A DNA stretch of 64,000 nt, from contig OZ234493.1 in NCBI GenBank assembly GCA_965153455.1, positions 992,001 to 1,056,000 of the forward strand, read 5' to 3'. The notes beneath the pieces were generated by a model that made no database searches, had not been told where the DNA came from, and was given only the letters and a program-made list of their open reading frames with translations. Shown piece by piece: positions 22,240-35,300 of this stretch. Origin of the DNA: Sphagnum compactum. Taxonomy: Eukaryota > Bryophyta > Sphagnopsida > Sphagnales. The position numbers and the translations under genes were made by a program. Within the stretch, counting starts at the first letter, position 1; the number at the start of each line of letters is the position of its first letter.

Positions 22240-25200
22240 GGCCTTGACAACATATTTTGGATTACATATAGCAGTCAAATAGTGTGGAATTCACTTGGGG
22301 CCTGTAAATATGCAAACCATACACTATCCTCCAAGAGAGCCAATGCCCAGAAATGATTGTTTTCACTTTGCCAGCCATGATGATTAGCCTAGGTGTGAAA
22401 TTTAAATAGTCTCTCAAATTATATTGTCCACTTTGTCATGCTTCTATTTTTGGGAAGGAAGCATATTTTAGGCACCTATGTAGGGAAGTGCCCCATGTTC
22501 CAAAAATGACCATTCAAACGGCTTCTTCTGAAAAACATAAAACCACAGGTGCCCCTCTCACTAATAAATAGAAGCATGAATAAGCACCCAATACATATAC
22601 TTGTTTAGTCAGATAAGAGAACTAGTTCCTTTTGTAATGGCACCGTCACAAGATAGGTGCATACAAAGACATTGTACACTCCTGATTATCTTTGTATGAA
22701 CTTAGAATTTACTTGGCAGGCGCAAGGGTATATACACAAAAAATTTGGCTTGATGTATTAGAGTTATGTGTCAAGTCAGGCGATTAGGAGGCAAGAACGG
22801 CCAGTTTTGACATAATAGGCATCAAATGTGTGTCTGGGAATGAAAATTTTACAGAAGGAAATAACTGGTACCCAGACTAGCTTTTCCACCAATTTTGGTG
22901 GTAAACTGAGTTTCATCCTGTGTTTCCTTTTTCCTAAGCGCCTGCACTACTGCTACATGTATTTTCACTGCTCCTACCTGTACAACTAGTATAATTACTC
23001 TCAAACCTTGTGCATTAAATGTTGAGTTTTAGCATTTCATAAGCAGATTTAATAAAATTTCCTTTCTATGCGGACACCACTGAAAGACAGGATAGGGGGA
23101 AAAAGCAGAGGAGATAGGGGGTTGAAACAGAGGTAGACTTTACACGTAACTCTATTATTCATTATTTTTAGCTTCAACTAAGATTTGTGTGATAATGGAA
23201 GAGGTGAATTTGAGTTTCAGCAAACATTGTGGAAAGAACGTGAATGCAAATCATACTTAGGATTCTTGGCCTCATTATTCTGTTTTAGATAAATGTTTTC
23301 AGTTATTTGACATATATTCATTAGTCTCTGACAAAAAGGTGTTCTGTAGTCATTTCAGACAATTAAAAACCTGAATTTTGAGCAAAATTTTTGTGTCAAA
23401 AATGTCAGATGCATTAATGTGAATTTCGGTGTATGGGTTGCAAATATATACAATGAACTAGCCAAATCCATATTTTGCATGGAAAATCATAAAGATGTTC
23501 CTGAGAACATACATTTAAGATTTTTTTTTCTTAACATCACACATGCTATTTTATATCATCACAATAAAGTTTCACATGTTCAACAATGTACATTTTCAAC
23601 TCATTGTTTGCATGAAAAGTAATAAAAGGTTGTTGAGAATACAATCTTCAATTGCAAAGTTGAAAAAGTAATGATGCTTGAATGTGGAAATCCCAGCCAC
23701 TCTTTTTGAAGTCAAACACTACTTGAGTTACTATTTAGGATGGCATCCAAACAGACATTGACATCCAACTGCCATTTTATGTTTGCGTTCGGTGACAGCC
23801 ACGTCCCCACAGGCCAGTTGGATATCAGCTGGTCCTCAGGAGGCCAAACCTCGGCTGAACATCAATAGACAGTAAATTTTTCAGTCATTTCTTTTGGGAA
23901 CTCAAATGTCTGCTGCTGATTTATCCTCTCGCTTGAAATCGAATTTGTGATGCAAAAGCACTTCAATGCAATATTTGGAGACTTGACCTCCAAATTTCAG
24001 TTCAGTTGGCATGAAGATCTGGTTGTTGGTTCTCCCATTAGGGACCTTTCATGGCTTAGATCAACCACAAAATGGTTGATTTGAACTTTACATATTATGT
24101 GACTGAAACTGCTTTGCAACCTTCAATGAGGGGGGAGAATGCCCACACCTTCATGGCAAGCACCCATGTAACAGTAACAAGCAGGGCAAGCTGAAACATT
24201 CAAAGAGTTTCAGCTTTACCTTCATTCATGCTAGTTGATTTTGTGAGATGTCACTCGTTGGGTAGATGTCAATGATGAGGCGCCTGCCCATGAAATGCCA
24301 AATATTTATTGTTGTCTTGCAAGTATACACTAGCATATTACTGGAGATTATGGATGTTGAAATAGTTGCCAATGGTCCTACACAATATCGTCCACAAGGT
24401 TGAAAAGTAGCAAAGGAAATTGAATGAATGACAAAAATGAAAGAGCATGGTGAAAGCTCAAGCTATAAAGAACATGGTTCTAGCCATGCTCAAGAAGTAC
24501 TCAATAATTGAGGACCAAAACTATATAGCGCTTTTCATTATGCTTGGAAGACTTATGAATATTTCTTAATCTCCAAAGAGCATTGAATAGAGTGTGAATC
24601 TTTGGACTTGATTCCAATGGCACACCAAATTTGTAGCAACTCAAAGTCTATAGCAACTTGTAGCTCCCTTGTAACATGTCAATGCATTTGCATCAAATCA
24701 CACAATTGACTCAAATTCTTAATAGACAATTTAGTTGAGATCCAAAAACAAACAACAACCAATAATGCAAAATTTTACAATGGAACATGAAAGTAGTGAA
24801 ATATTATTTCATTACATTTGACTATTACCTTGGCAAGCCCACAACTGTTCAATGAAATCATCACAAACTACACCATGTATCACAATATTTTATAATATGT
24901 TCACCCCTTAAACTTTGTATTGTTGAAATGTGAATCTATGTCCTCTCTCAATAGTGTGTTCTTTAAAACATGGTTCCAAATCCAAACTCTAATCATACTC
25001 TATACTCATATTGTGTATGATCATAAATTGAATTATAAGAGTATAAAAACACAATCCATCTATGCCATTGTCAACTAAGATTTGAAGCTATGGTGAACCA
25101 ACTTTGCAAAACACCAAAGTAACATTCTACATTGTAAATTTAGCAATTTCCTAGGCTTGAACATAATGCTTAGAGCATTTTTCTTCTTTTGGTTCATGAA

Positions 25201-26820
25201 TGGTTTGCATAGGCAAAACCATTTTAGGTATATTCCAACCATAGAAATTGATTTGTGTAGTATGAATTAATGTTCACTTCAAATATCAAACTTATAACAT
25301 CTCCACACAACAGATTAGAAATCAACGAACTCATATTTTATATCAAGGATGAATTCATTATTCCCACTAGGATAACTAGAATCACAATGCCAATCATAGC
25401 TTCAAGATTGATTTAAGTATGTTTCTCTTTGTCAAAAATTGCTTTTGTCAAACAATGGAACATTTTTTCCAATGATAATGCATACAATCCAAAGACAAAC
25501 ATCCATGGAAAACTCTTGTAATTGATACGCATTCACTTTTCTAAATCAGTTTTTGTGGGCAATCAAAGGTATTATTTTTTTCCAAAAACATCTTTTACAA
25601 CCTTCACAAATTGTTCAAGCTCAACATTACAACATTATTTCTTAAACAAAAGTACTTTGTCAATGGCAACTTCAACTCCCACACCATGTGTAAAACAACT
25701 ATAGAAATTGTGAATAAGCCCATGGCACAAGCACAAACATCATGTTCATACATAAAATAAGGATCCTAGGTGGCAACAAGTATTCCATGATGTGAATGAA
25801 GAGTAACTTGTGCATTCTATATCATCTATGAAAATTGTCATCAGACATATATTAGGGAAAAATAATATTTTTAGATTCTCTCCTCACCAATTTCTAGACT
25901 AACCCTTGGCAAATTGGGTTTTTGCTCAAGTCCACTACCTAATGGCAACTTCTCACAAGCTATTAACCAATCTATAATCATATGGTGTTGGATTTTGGCT
26001 CAATTCTTTTGTATGGTTGCTTGATTTCACCCTATTAATCTATTGTAGGCTACAACAATGAGGAAGGTCTTTGGTGCTTTCAATTGACATTGAAATGTTA
26101 AAAAATGGCTTCAACAACACTTGGCCCGCCTTCAAATGGTGTTAATCAAAATGTTAAATCTTACCAAATCCCCCAAACCATTCAACCTCAAGCTTTTATC
26201 ACGATTCACCAATAATCTTCACTTCAAATTGAATGGTTGGTTTATTTGTCTTATGCATCAATTCTTAGATTTCAATATTCTTCATGATTTAGGAGGTGGG
26301 AATGTTAAAGAAAGTTTATGAACCTCTAAGCATTTATGGGTTAATGCCACAAAACTAATACCTTAACATGGTCAATTTTTTTAATGTTAAATCGCTAGTG
26401 GAACTTGAGGGTGTTAATGCCTACTAACATGTTCACACTACATGTACAATGGGTCCATAACAATCAATCACCTTGGGTTCAAACTAAATTGCACCTTCCT
26501 TCTAAATTTTGGCTTCAAAACAAAATTGTATATGTGTTTTCATGCAATGGAACCACTCACCTTACAAAAACACCAGAAAAAAAGGAATATTGCTTAAGAT
26601 TAGTGTTCGGTAGGTATCACCTTGGGGGTTAAGTTTTAGGTTAGTTCTTAGATCGGTTTCAACATTGAAAAGCAACGTTTTTACTTTAGGTGATAATTGC
26701 CCCTTTAAGAACAATAAGGTATCATATGGGCCTCAATTTGAAATTGATTAAGGAGCTTACAAAGGGACCTTTGATTTTAATTCTTAAACTAGGAGAGACT
26801 ATATGAAAAGCCTAGAAAAT
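22240..26820. other. AT-rich gap with no recognised gene
   Basis: No convincing coding region or element ends were found. The stretch 23,760-23,890 has a higher GC content and a short protein-like frame ending in TAG near 23,870, too short to call. 24,300-26,640 reads like decayed repeat DNA with only short, low-quality open frames. Confidence 0.5.
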
Positions 26821-26833
26821 AGGTACTTACTAA

Positions 26834-27100
26834 TAAGAATTAAACTCATGACCTCTTTGATTTCGAAGAATGACTTTACCATAAGAAAAATTGTTGCAAC
26901 ATGGCAACAACCTCTCATGTGAGAAAAGTAGGAGAATATTTTTATTTAAAATCTACACATGCCAATGGTTTTGACTTTTTAGCCATTGCATAATGGAATT
27001 TTTAAATAAAAACAATCGCCATTATCATTATACAATAAGAGTTGTGGCCTTGTAATTAAGACATTCATTTCCTTCCAAAGAGACTTGGGTTTAAATCTCA
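26834..27100. repeat. Inverted pair of tRNA-derived SINE-like pieces (fold-back)
   Basis: On the minus strand, 26,888-26,834 reads 'cttatggtaaagtca' then 'gaggtcatgagtttaattc'. On the plus strand, 27,043-27,099 reads 'gtggccttgtaattaagac' then 'cttgggtttaaatctc'. Both have the spacing and sequence of degenerate RNA polymerase III A and B boxes of a tRNA-derived SINE, and they resemble each other. The spacer between them is itself roughly palindromic around 26,975, so the whole forms a hairpin of about 270 bp. They also resemble the pieces at 47,853-47,918 and 50,443-50,512. Confidence 0.45.
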
Positions 27101-27109
27101 TTAAGTTTT

Positions 27110-30100
27110 TAAATTGATGGTTTTTTTAAAGGTTTGGGGGGGATACTTAATAGTGACTTATGTGCATAAAACAACTATTTTTTGGGGTATTAGGTTTGAA
27201 TTTATATTTTTTCCCACCCTATTATTATCTAATTTTTTAATATGCACATATTTTAGCAACCCTATACTTGTTTATAATTTTTTTATGGCATCCAATTTCA
27301 ATACCTTATATTAATTTATATTTTTAGTTTTAAAAAATTTGAAATTAAAATTTTTTGCTTGCATGTTCCTTGAAATCTTAAATGCAAAAATCCTTTTAAC
27401 CACTTTGACATAGAAAGAAAATGTAGAAGCTTACATTTGAACCTTCAAAAAAACCAAATTAAGTTATTGTTATGGGAAGACTCCTCGCCGCCCTATAACT
27501 CTACCTAAATGTCATACTTAAATTTTAAATTTTTTTCTCCCTGCTCACATAAATGTTCTAAACCCAAATTTTAACTAATTTATTGACCCTATAATCACTC
27601 TATATAATTAATCAAAACATTATTTCACAACCTTTCAATTTAGTTCATTTAATTTCGGTTTTAAGTTAAAATTTCAAATTGGTACTTTCGATCTCATTTA
27701 CTCCATATTAATATTGTTTTTGGCAATTGACATAGTTCCTTTCACTTTTCATGCATTGTTGCTTTTGTCAATTACTACAACTCATATGCAAGTATTGGAT
27801 TTCTTGGTCCTTTTCTTACTTATCAATTCATCTATAGTTGTCAATAACTATTGCAAGTCATCAATTGCTAAGTTTTTGCACTTCTTTAAACAATTTTTTT
27901 TTCTAAATTTTTTGCGAAATATTTGGTGCAATTCGTAATTAAATCTATTTGTTCTAAAATCTTTGATGGTTTGCAGTATAATTTGCAAATAATTGTTTGA
28001 ACTTATTTGTGCACATTGTGGTAAAAGCGTTATGAGACTTTTTGAAGCTTTATAATAAGTACAAGGTTTTCTTAATATACCAAAACCTAATTCATTTTGC
28101 ATTTCAAATTGCCTAACCATATCATATGGTTTCATCATATTATGTAATGATTTTCTTAAATTCACCTTCCAAAAAATATCTTAGAACCATAACATGACAA
28201 GCTACTTGTTTAAATTGTTCACACCTTGAAAACCTCCTTATTGTATGTCAAATTTTGCTATTAAGCCAATGGTTAACAAATAGCAATTGGTGGATCGTTT
28301 CTCATATCTTATATTGCAAAAAATTAAAAACAATGCAAAAAACTAAGATACAAAATAATATTAAACAAGGAATGTAGGAGCAATATGCCTTACTTGCATT
28401 CCTTAATTTTTGAAAATGTGCATGAACATGGTTCAAATATAATCAATTTTGTTAATAAGCACACAAGATATAGCACAAATTGATTGTTACTAAATAATTT
28501 TCCAAGAACTGCCCTATCAACATAGAAAACGACTTTGGAATGACTATAACAATGACTATAAGCACAATCTTTGAATAACAACAATGTAAAGAATGTGCTT
28601 AAACTAATGTTATGTTAACATCACATTGATAATTATGAAATTTGCTAACATGGCTAGAAAAAAAAAAAGGTTTGTTGATTTACCTATATGTTTAAGAAAG
28701 TACATAGAATGAAAGTAATTACACACATCATAAAAAATCAATACAAGTATGGAAGGTGAATACCATAAGGGAAAGAGGATAGAATTGTCCATTACAAACA
28801 AAAAGGCAATATGTGAGACTATCAAGAAGAATCTAGCCCACACAAAAGAACAATTGGTAATAGAACAAACAAACAATTGAAAAAAGACGTTAATAGATCC
28901 ACACATGTTAAAAGTGCTAAAAAAAAAATAGTATGACTTGACACCATAGAATTTGAAATGGTGATGGGTAGGATCCACAAGGGGAATTCAAAGGTAATCA
29001 ATTGCATGAGTATCATTTAATTAAAGAAAAATAGAACCTTGCAATTTTTGAAATGTATTTAGAATTAGTTGTTTAAAAAAAAATTAATATAAAAAGGGGG
29101 ACATCTTTTAGACCTTTCATACTTATAAACATTGTTGGCAAAAGGATATAAAAATGATCAATTAATGAAACGCTACCAATCAAATATAAACCAAAGCACC
29201 CAAAAAAGGGGGAATATAATGAACAAATTGGAAGAACCCACATCCAAGAAATCAAAAGAACCATCCAAGAGGGCGAACCACAAAGGGGACATCAAGTTCT
29301 CGAACCCCCTTTAGCCACGAGAAACATATCAAATAAAGAAAAGGGAGGAGTTTTTAAAAGGATGCCTAGAAAAACCTTCATTTGCTACAACAACTCATTT
29401 CAAAATAGAAACCACTTATGCCCACTGTAACACTACTAATACCCTTTGATTACAAAATGCACGCAAAATTGAAAGAGGAAAGCCTCTAGTGTATTTCGCC
29501 CCCCACACCATGTTGGCACATTGATGAAGAAACCCATGTGCTTGCTAGTGTAGAAACCCAAAAACCTTTATAGCTAGAAGGAGAAACATGTCCACTGGGA
29601 ACTAATGATGATAAAGACCATCCTTCGTCTGAATTGCGATTGTCAAAACAACTCCACAAGAAAAAACAACCAATAAAACCAAATCAATTTGAATGGGGTC
29701 AATGATGACAACATTTGCCAACGTGCAAACACCATCGACTGAAAGCACAATGTCGACTTGACAATGCGAAAACTATACAGCAAGGGGTGGAAGGACATGG
29801 GTCTGCTTTTGCAACATATGAAATAGTTGTGAAAACATCTTACACAATATCATGCGAGGTTGTCTTCTCCCCACCATGCATGCAATGAAAAATGTGAATC
29901 CCAATAGGATTCAAAGAATGGTTACAAATGCAATGTGACACCCCAAGTACTAAAGGATAGGAAAGACCCAACCTAATGCACAAAGCGATAAAAAATAATC
30001 TGAAAGCAAACATGAAACAAAAAAATGACTGGACAAACTAACAACCTATCAACTTGTTAGTGCAAACAATTGAAGATTACTATCACTTAAAGAAGAGAAA

Positions 30101-31610
30101 TTAATCTTTTGAATGTCAATCCCAATAATTGCTTTCCTTTGTTTGAGCCACTTGAATCACAGTGTAGAAAAAACACTTTAGAAAGAGATAAGTCAAACAA
30201 GGTAAGAAGATGCAAAATTTCAAAACTAGCGAAAGGAGAGAGTGTTTAATGATGACTAAATTTACTACCTTGGACACACCATCCACAACAATAAGGCCTG
30301 AGTATAAGTGAGTGAGCCTGTCCACACCAGCCCTCCTTTTTAAAGAGATCAAAAGCTAAAATAACACTGTTTTTTCCCATTGGGTGACAATCCGTGTCAA
30401 AAATCACAAGGTAGACTCTGCAGGTGGAATGTACAGATCCTACTTGAATTTTGAAGCAACCAGAGCAGCTGTTATAAATGAATCTGAATTTTGTTGGCCT
30501 GGGTTTTCTTAGTTTCATTTGGACATGTGCATTTAGAATTGACCATCAATACTATGTTGTGTCCAGTTCATATGATGGGTAGCACAATCCTCCTTGATAC
30601 ATTAATTTGTAAGAAGGAAGAAACCCTCCTAAAGAATCAACTTGAGCTGCTGGTGAATATAATGGAGTTGTGTAAGCATGCATGGCTACTATTGGCAATT
30701 TTTGCTAGGTGAAACTTTATACTGATATATGAAAACATGGTGCATACAATGCAGTGGGTTCTGTCTATTGAACCACCCAATACAATGGAGGAAGTTTTCT
30801 ACACCACAAACTGGGTCATGAGTCATGACTGTTGCATAAGGTTGGAGAGGGATCTCCTGGGACAGGAGATGTGAAAGACATCAGCTATGGGCAGAAAATT
30901 ACATAGTATTCTCTGAATTTCCCTTACATGATTGGATTGAGGACGAGAGCTAGACCAGTTGCTCTTCAAGCCTATTCGTGTCCAAAGTGAGATGGAGGTT
31001 TTCCAACTTGGATCAGGGGTTTTGTAGTTTGTAGACAGAACTCCTTGTCACATGATCACCCCTGGCACAAGTTGTCTCTCAAGACACATGTTGCCAAGTT
31101 TTATGGAGTTTGTTGTCACCTGTATAGCTTAAGTTCCCTAGATCCTATTCATAAAGTGTCAACTTTCAGTGCAGGTTAATTCGCTGGGTTGGCTTCCAGT
31201 GACCCTGCATTTCTGAGTTTTCCATCTTACTATTCTTCTCCTTCCTGTCCATGCATGTCTTCAGTCCTTGAAAATGAGCAGAAGTTCCTGCATGTCTTAA
31301 GCCCAGGAACATAATCTCTGCTGGGTTTCTTCATTGCAGGACACTTCCACAGTGAGCTCCAAGAAGATTGAATCCTGACCAGTATCTATAGTGAGAAGGC
31401 CCAAATTGACATGGCTGCAAGCAAAGGGTCTACAATCTCTCTAGATAAATACCATTCATGGTTAGGATTCCCAGTTTGCATTCAAAAACAGTGACCATGG
31501 TGCACTGTTGCTTTCTAAGGATTCAACATCAGTGACAGGATGGTACATAGGTTCTATCTTTGTATGTGGGACATAAGAACTAACTCTGAATCATTCATGC
31601 TGACTATGTG
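27110..31610. other. AT-rich intergenic DNA, no recognised gene
   Basis: No open frame above about 120 codons and none protein-like. From about 30,240 the composition becomes less AT-rich and resembles intron or gene-flank DNA. No element ends were recognised. Confidence 0.5.
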
Positions 31611-31618
31611 TGTTGCAG

Positions 31619-31682
31619 GATGAAGAAGTAGAATATGGGTATTACGTAGAAAAGGATGCAGAAGAAAAAACTTCTTGGGGAT
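31619..31682 (+). other. Candidate short exon (acidic)
   Basis: Acceptor 'tatgtgtgttgcag' is followed by 21 codons rich in Glu, Asp, Lys and Tyr (VEYGYYVEKDAEEKTSWG) and a strong donor GGGGAT|GTGAGT. It lies 230 bp from the copia element, which would then sit in an intron. I could not connect it in phase to another exon, and the family is unknown. Confidence 0.2.
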
Positions 31683-31905
31683 GTGAGTCATGAATTGCCA
31701 GGGAGTTTGCTGCATTTCTGCTCTGTAGCTAACTGACCAAATCAGGTTTAGTGTTTTGAGTCCATGCAGTCTTGTGTACTGCTGTCAAGCACTTCAGCAC
31801 TGTAGGAAACCTTTTTCATTGTCTTCATCATCCCTGCACCTGCCTTTGAGCAGTCCAATACGGTTGTGTGAGGCCTATGTGAGGGTGTATGGGTTGAATA
31901 AGGGT

Positions 31906-31910
31906 GGGCT
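31906..31910 (+). repeat. Target-site duplication of the copia element (left), GGGCT
   Basis: GGGCT at 31,906-31,910 is repeated exactly at 37,377-37,381, directly flanking the two LTRs. A perfect 5-bp duplication is the expected footprint of retrotransposon integrase and fixes the LTR borders. Confidence 0.85.
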
Positions 31911-32384
31911 TATTGGAAACAACTTGAAAACAAGCAAGAAATGCAACACTCAAGGTTCATGAAATGGAACAATTGTATTAACTAACAAGAAGATTACAAA
32001 GGTTGTATGCTTCAAATGCTACAATCATAAAACTATGGCTTGCAACAACTAATAAAGCTTGAAGGTTCTATGTGCACTCAACAACCATGAAAGGAAAGAA
32101 TGAAAGACAACTCAAAACCACTCCATTATATAATATCTTCTAACCCTAAAGTAGCCACCACTTAACCCTAACCTAGCCGCCACCAAACCCTAACCCTAGC
32201 CGCCACCAAACCCTAAACCTAGCCGCCGCCTAACCCTAACCCTAGCCGCTGCCAAACCCTAAGTAGTCTCCACTTCTAAACCATAACCTAACAACTACAA
32301 GGATGTGTATACTATTCATCCTTTTGATGAATGTTTAACACATTCATCAACATTGGGAATTAGAAACGAATAGTATTTCTAACA
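31911..32384 (-). repeat. 3' LTR of the copia element
   Basis: This 474-bp copy matches 36,886-37,376 except at three C/T positions and for lacking 17 bp within the telomere-box-like block. In element orientation a TATA-like 'attatataat' lies at 32,134-32,125, placing the U3/R border near 32,095. The block upstream of it (32,265-32,141) contains repeated units reading, on the plus strand, 'aaccctaaccctagccgcc'. Confidence 0.9.
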
Positions 32385-32396
32385 CTCCCACTCTAT
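32385..32396 (-). other. Polypurine tract of the copia element
   Basis: On the element strand ATAGAGTGGGAG abuts the first base of the 3' LTR. Polypurine tracts prime plus-strand DNA synthesis in LTR retrotransposons. It overlaps the gag-pol stop codon, a compact arrangement. Confidence 0.6.
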
Positions 32397-35300
32397 GAAG
32401 TTTCTAATCCGAACATGTTTATCAACTTATGATGTCGTTCTTTAGATAATGCCTTAGTAAGGACATCCGCCACCATGTGTTCGGTTGTACAATATTCAAA
32501 TCGAACTTCTCCATTTTCAACTCGTTCTCGAACAAAATGATGTTGTACATCAATGTGTTTTGTTCGTGCATGGTGAGTGGGATTCTTGGTCAATGATATC
32601 GCACCTTGATTGTCGCATCGAATCACCATCATTTTCTTCTCCTCCATGTATCCTAAATCCATCATCAATTTTGTTATCCATATGGCTTCTTTTGTGGCTT
32701 GCGTGTTCGCCATGTATTCCACCTCCGTGGTGGACAATGCTATTGTGGGTTGTCGTTTGCTACTCCAAGAAATTGCTCCACCTCCAATCATGAAAACAAA
32801 CCCTGTGGTGGACCTCCTATCTTCAAGATCACCACCCCAATCCGCATCACAATATCCAAGAACTTCCTTGGATGGTGTTCCACCAAATTGTAATTTCATT
32901 TGCAATGTACCTTGCAAATATCGAAAGATTCGTTTGACGGCCATCCAATGCTCCATGTTAGGGTTCGCCATGTGTTGACTCAACACGCTTATTGGGTATG
33001 CCAAGTCGGGTCGTGTGCATAACATGGCATACATCAAAGACCCAACCGCTTGTTGATATGGAAATCCCTTTGATTCATCATTTCCATTCGCATTCCTTTG
33101 TAACTTCACCTTGGGATCCAATGGAACTCCAATGGGCTTACATTCCTCCATTCGAAACCGCTTCAATATTTCCTTGAGGTATTTGATTTGGTTGATGCGT
33201 AGGAGTCTTTCATCACGATTCCTTTCCGCCTCCATCCCCAAAAAGAAATGCAACTCCCCGAGGTCCTTCATTTCAAACTTTTGACTCAATTGCTCTTTGA
33301 TTTGTAAAAGTTTGTTCTGATCGTTGCACACCAAAATGAGGTCGTCCACATAGACCACAATGAAAAACTTCACATCTCCCACTTGTGCAACGTACACACT
33401 AGGATCCGCCTCACTCTTGATAAATTCAATGTTTTTGAGAAACGCATCTAACTTTTGATTCCATGCCCTTGGAGATTGTTTCAAACCATACAAGGACTTG
33501 TGAAGCTTACACACGAGATGTTCACCTCCTTGGTGCACGAACCCTTGAGGTTGCTCCATGTAAATCTCCTCTTCAAGCTCGCCATTGAAAAATGCGGTTT
33601 TCACGTCCATTTGATGGATCTCCATGTCTTCCAAGGCCGCCAATGCAAGAATACAACGAATAGATGCAAATTTTGCGACCGGCGCAAAAGTTTCGTTGTA
33701 ATCCACTCCGTAGGTTTGGGTAAAACCTCTTGCTACTAATCTAGCCTTGTAGCGTTCCACTTCCCCATTTGCGCCTTGTTTGATTTTGAACACCCATTTG
33801 CAAGAAACGGGTTTCCTACCGGCGGGAAGTGGTACCAAAGTCCATGTGTTGTTTGTCATGAGGGAAGCATATTCTTCTCGCATCGCACACTCCCACTCCT
33901 TGGAATTTTCACATGTCAATGCTTCTTCAATATTTTGGGGCTCCTCCAAAAATGCAACGGTGGCGCGCTCCACCTCTTTGGTAGCAATCCACCAATCCCG
34001 AGGCCATTCCCTTCGTTGCCTTTGAGGTCTTTCCCTCGCAATATCTTGTGAAGGTTCACAAGATGGGTTGTCATTGGAAACAACAAATTCCTCTTCCGAT
34101 GAAGAACTTGGTGTGGATTCACTTTGCACACCTTCCATTCTTGTTTCACTCAAAGGTCTATCTTGACTAAAGGCCAATGGTTCTTCTCCCTCAACTTCTT
34201 CATGCACAACTACATTTTCTTCTCTCTCAAGATGAGGTACAGCACCTATTTCCTTTGACCCTTCAATGAACACAACATCTCTACTTTTGATGATTCTCTT
34301 GGTTTTCACACACATCAAGCGATACGCTTTGGTGCCTTCGTAATATCCTAAAAACACACAAGGCATGGACTTGGACTCTAATTTGGTCCTCTTCTCATCG
34401 GGGACGTGTGCAAAGGCTTTACAACCAAAAACTCTCAAATGGGACACATCGGGTTTCCTACCACTCCACGCTTCTTGAGGGGTCTTGGAATCAAGAGCCT
34501 TGGTTGGACATCGATTTTTGATGTACACTGCCGTGTTCACCGCTTCGCCCCAAAATTCAAGTTCCAACCCTCGTGCAAGAATCATGCTTCTTGCACATTC
34601 CATGATGGTTCTATTGGCACGTTCCGCAACACCGTTTTGTTGTGGGGAATAGGGCGCACTTGTTTGTCGTTGAATTCCACATTCCGCAAGAAATGCGTCA
34701 AATTTCTTAGACACAAATTCTCCTCCGTTGTCGGAACGTAGCACTTTGATTTTGTGACCAATTTCGTTATCCACCAAGGCCTTGTATTGTTTGAACTTTT
34801 CAAACGCTTCTCCTTTGGCCTTCAAAAGATAGACATGAGTTTTCCTTGAGACATCGTCAATGAAAGTGAGAAAGTATCGCGCTCCACCATGCGATGTAGT
34901 CTTCATTGGCCCGCACACATCGGTGTGCACAATCTCCAAAAGTTGTGAAGCCCTCGTTGCTCCGTCCTTGGGAAATGATGTTCTTTGATGTTTGCCTTTG
35001 ACGCATCCTTCACAAATGTGATGCAACGGCACTTCTTTCAAATTCATGCCATCCACCATGGCATCTAACTCCTTAAGGCTTGCCATGTTGAGATGGCCAA
35101 GTCTTTCATGCCAAAGCATCGCACTTTCCTCCAAAGAATTTGCAATGTGTGCCATGTCCTTACGCACCTTCACATTAAGAAGGTACAAGTTCTTGTCCCT
35201 TCGTGCTTGCGCCACAACAACTCCTCGAGCATCGTTGACCTTACAACCATCCTTGTCAAACTCCACTTTGAAACCTTCCGAAATGAGTTTGCTCACCGAA

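Noticed and set aside
32141-32265. Interstitial telomere or chromosome-end DNA
   Set aside because: CCCTAA cores are few, are interrupted by gccgcc and lie inside both LTR copies, so they belong to the retrotransposon.
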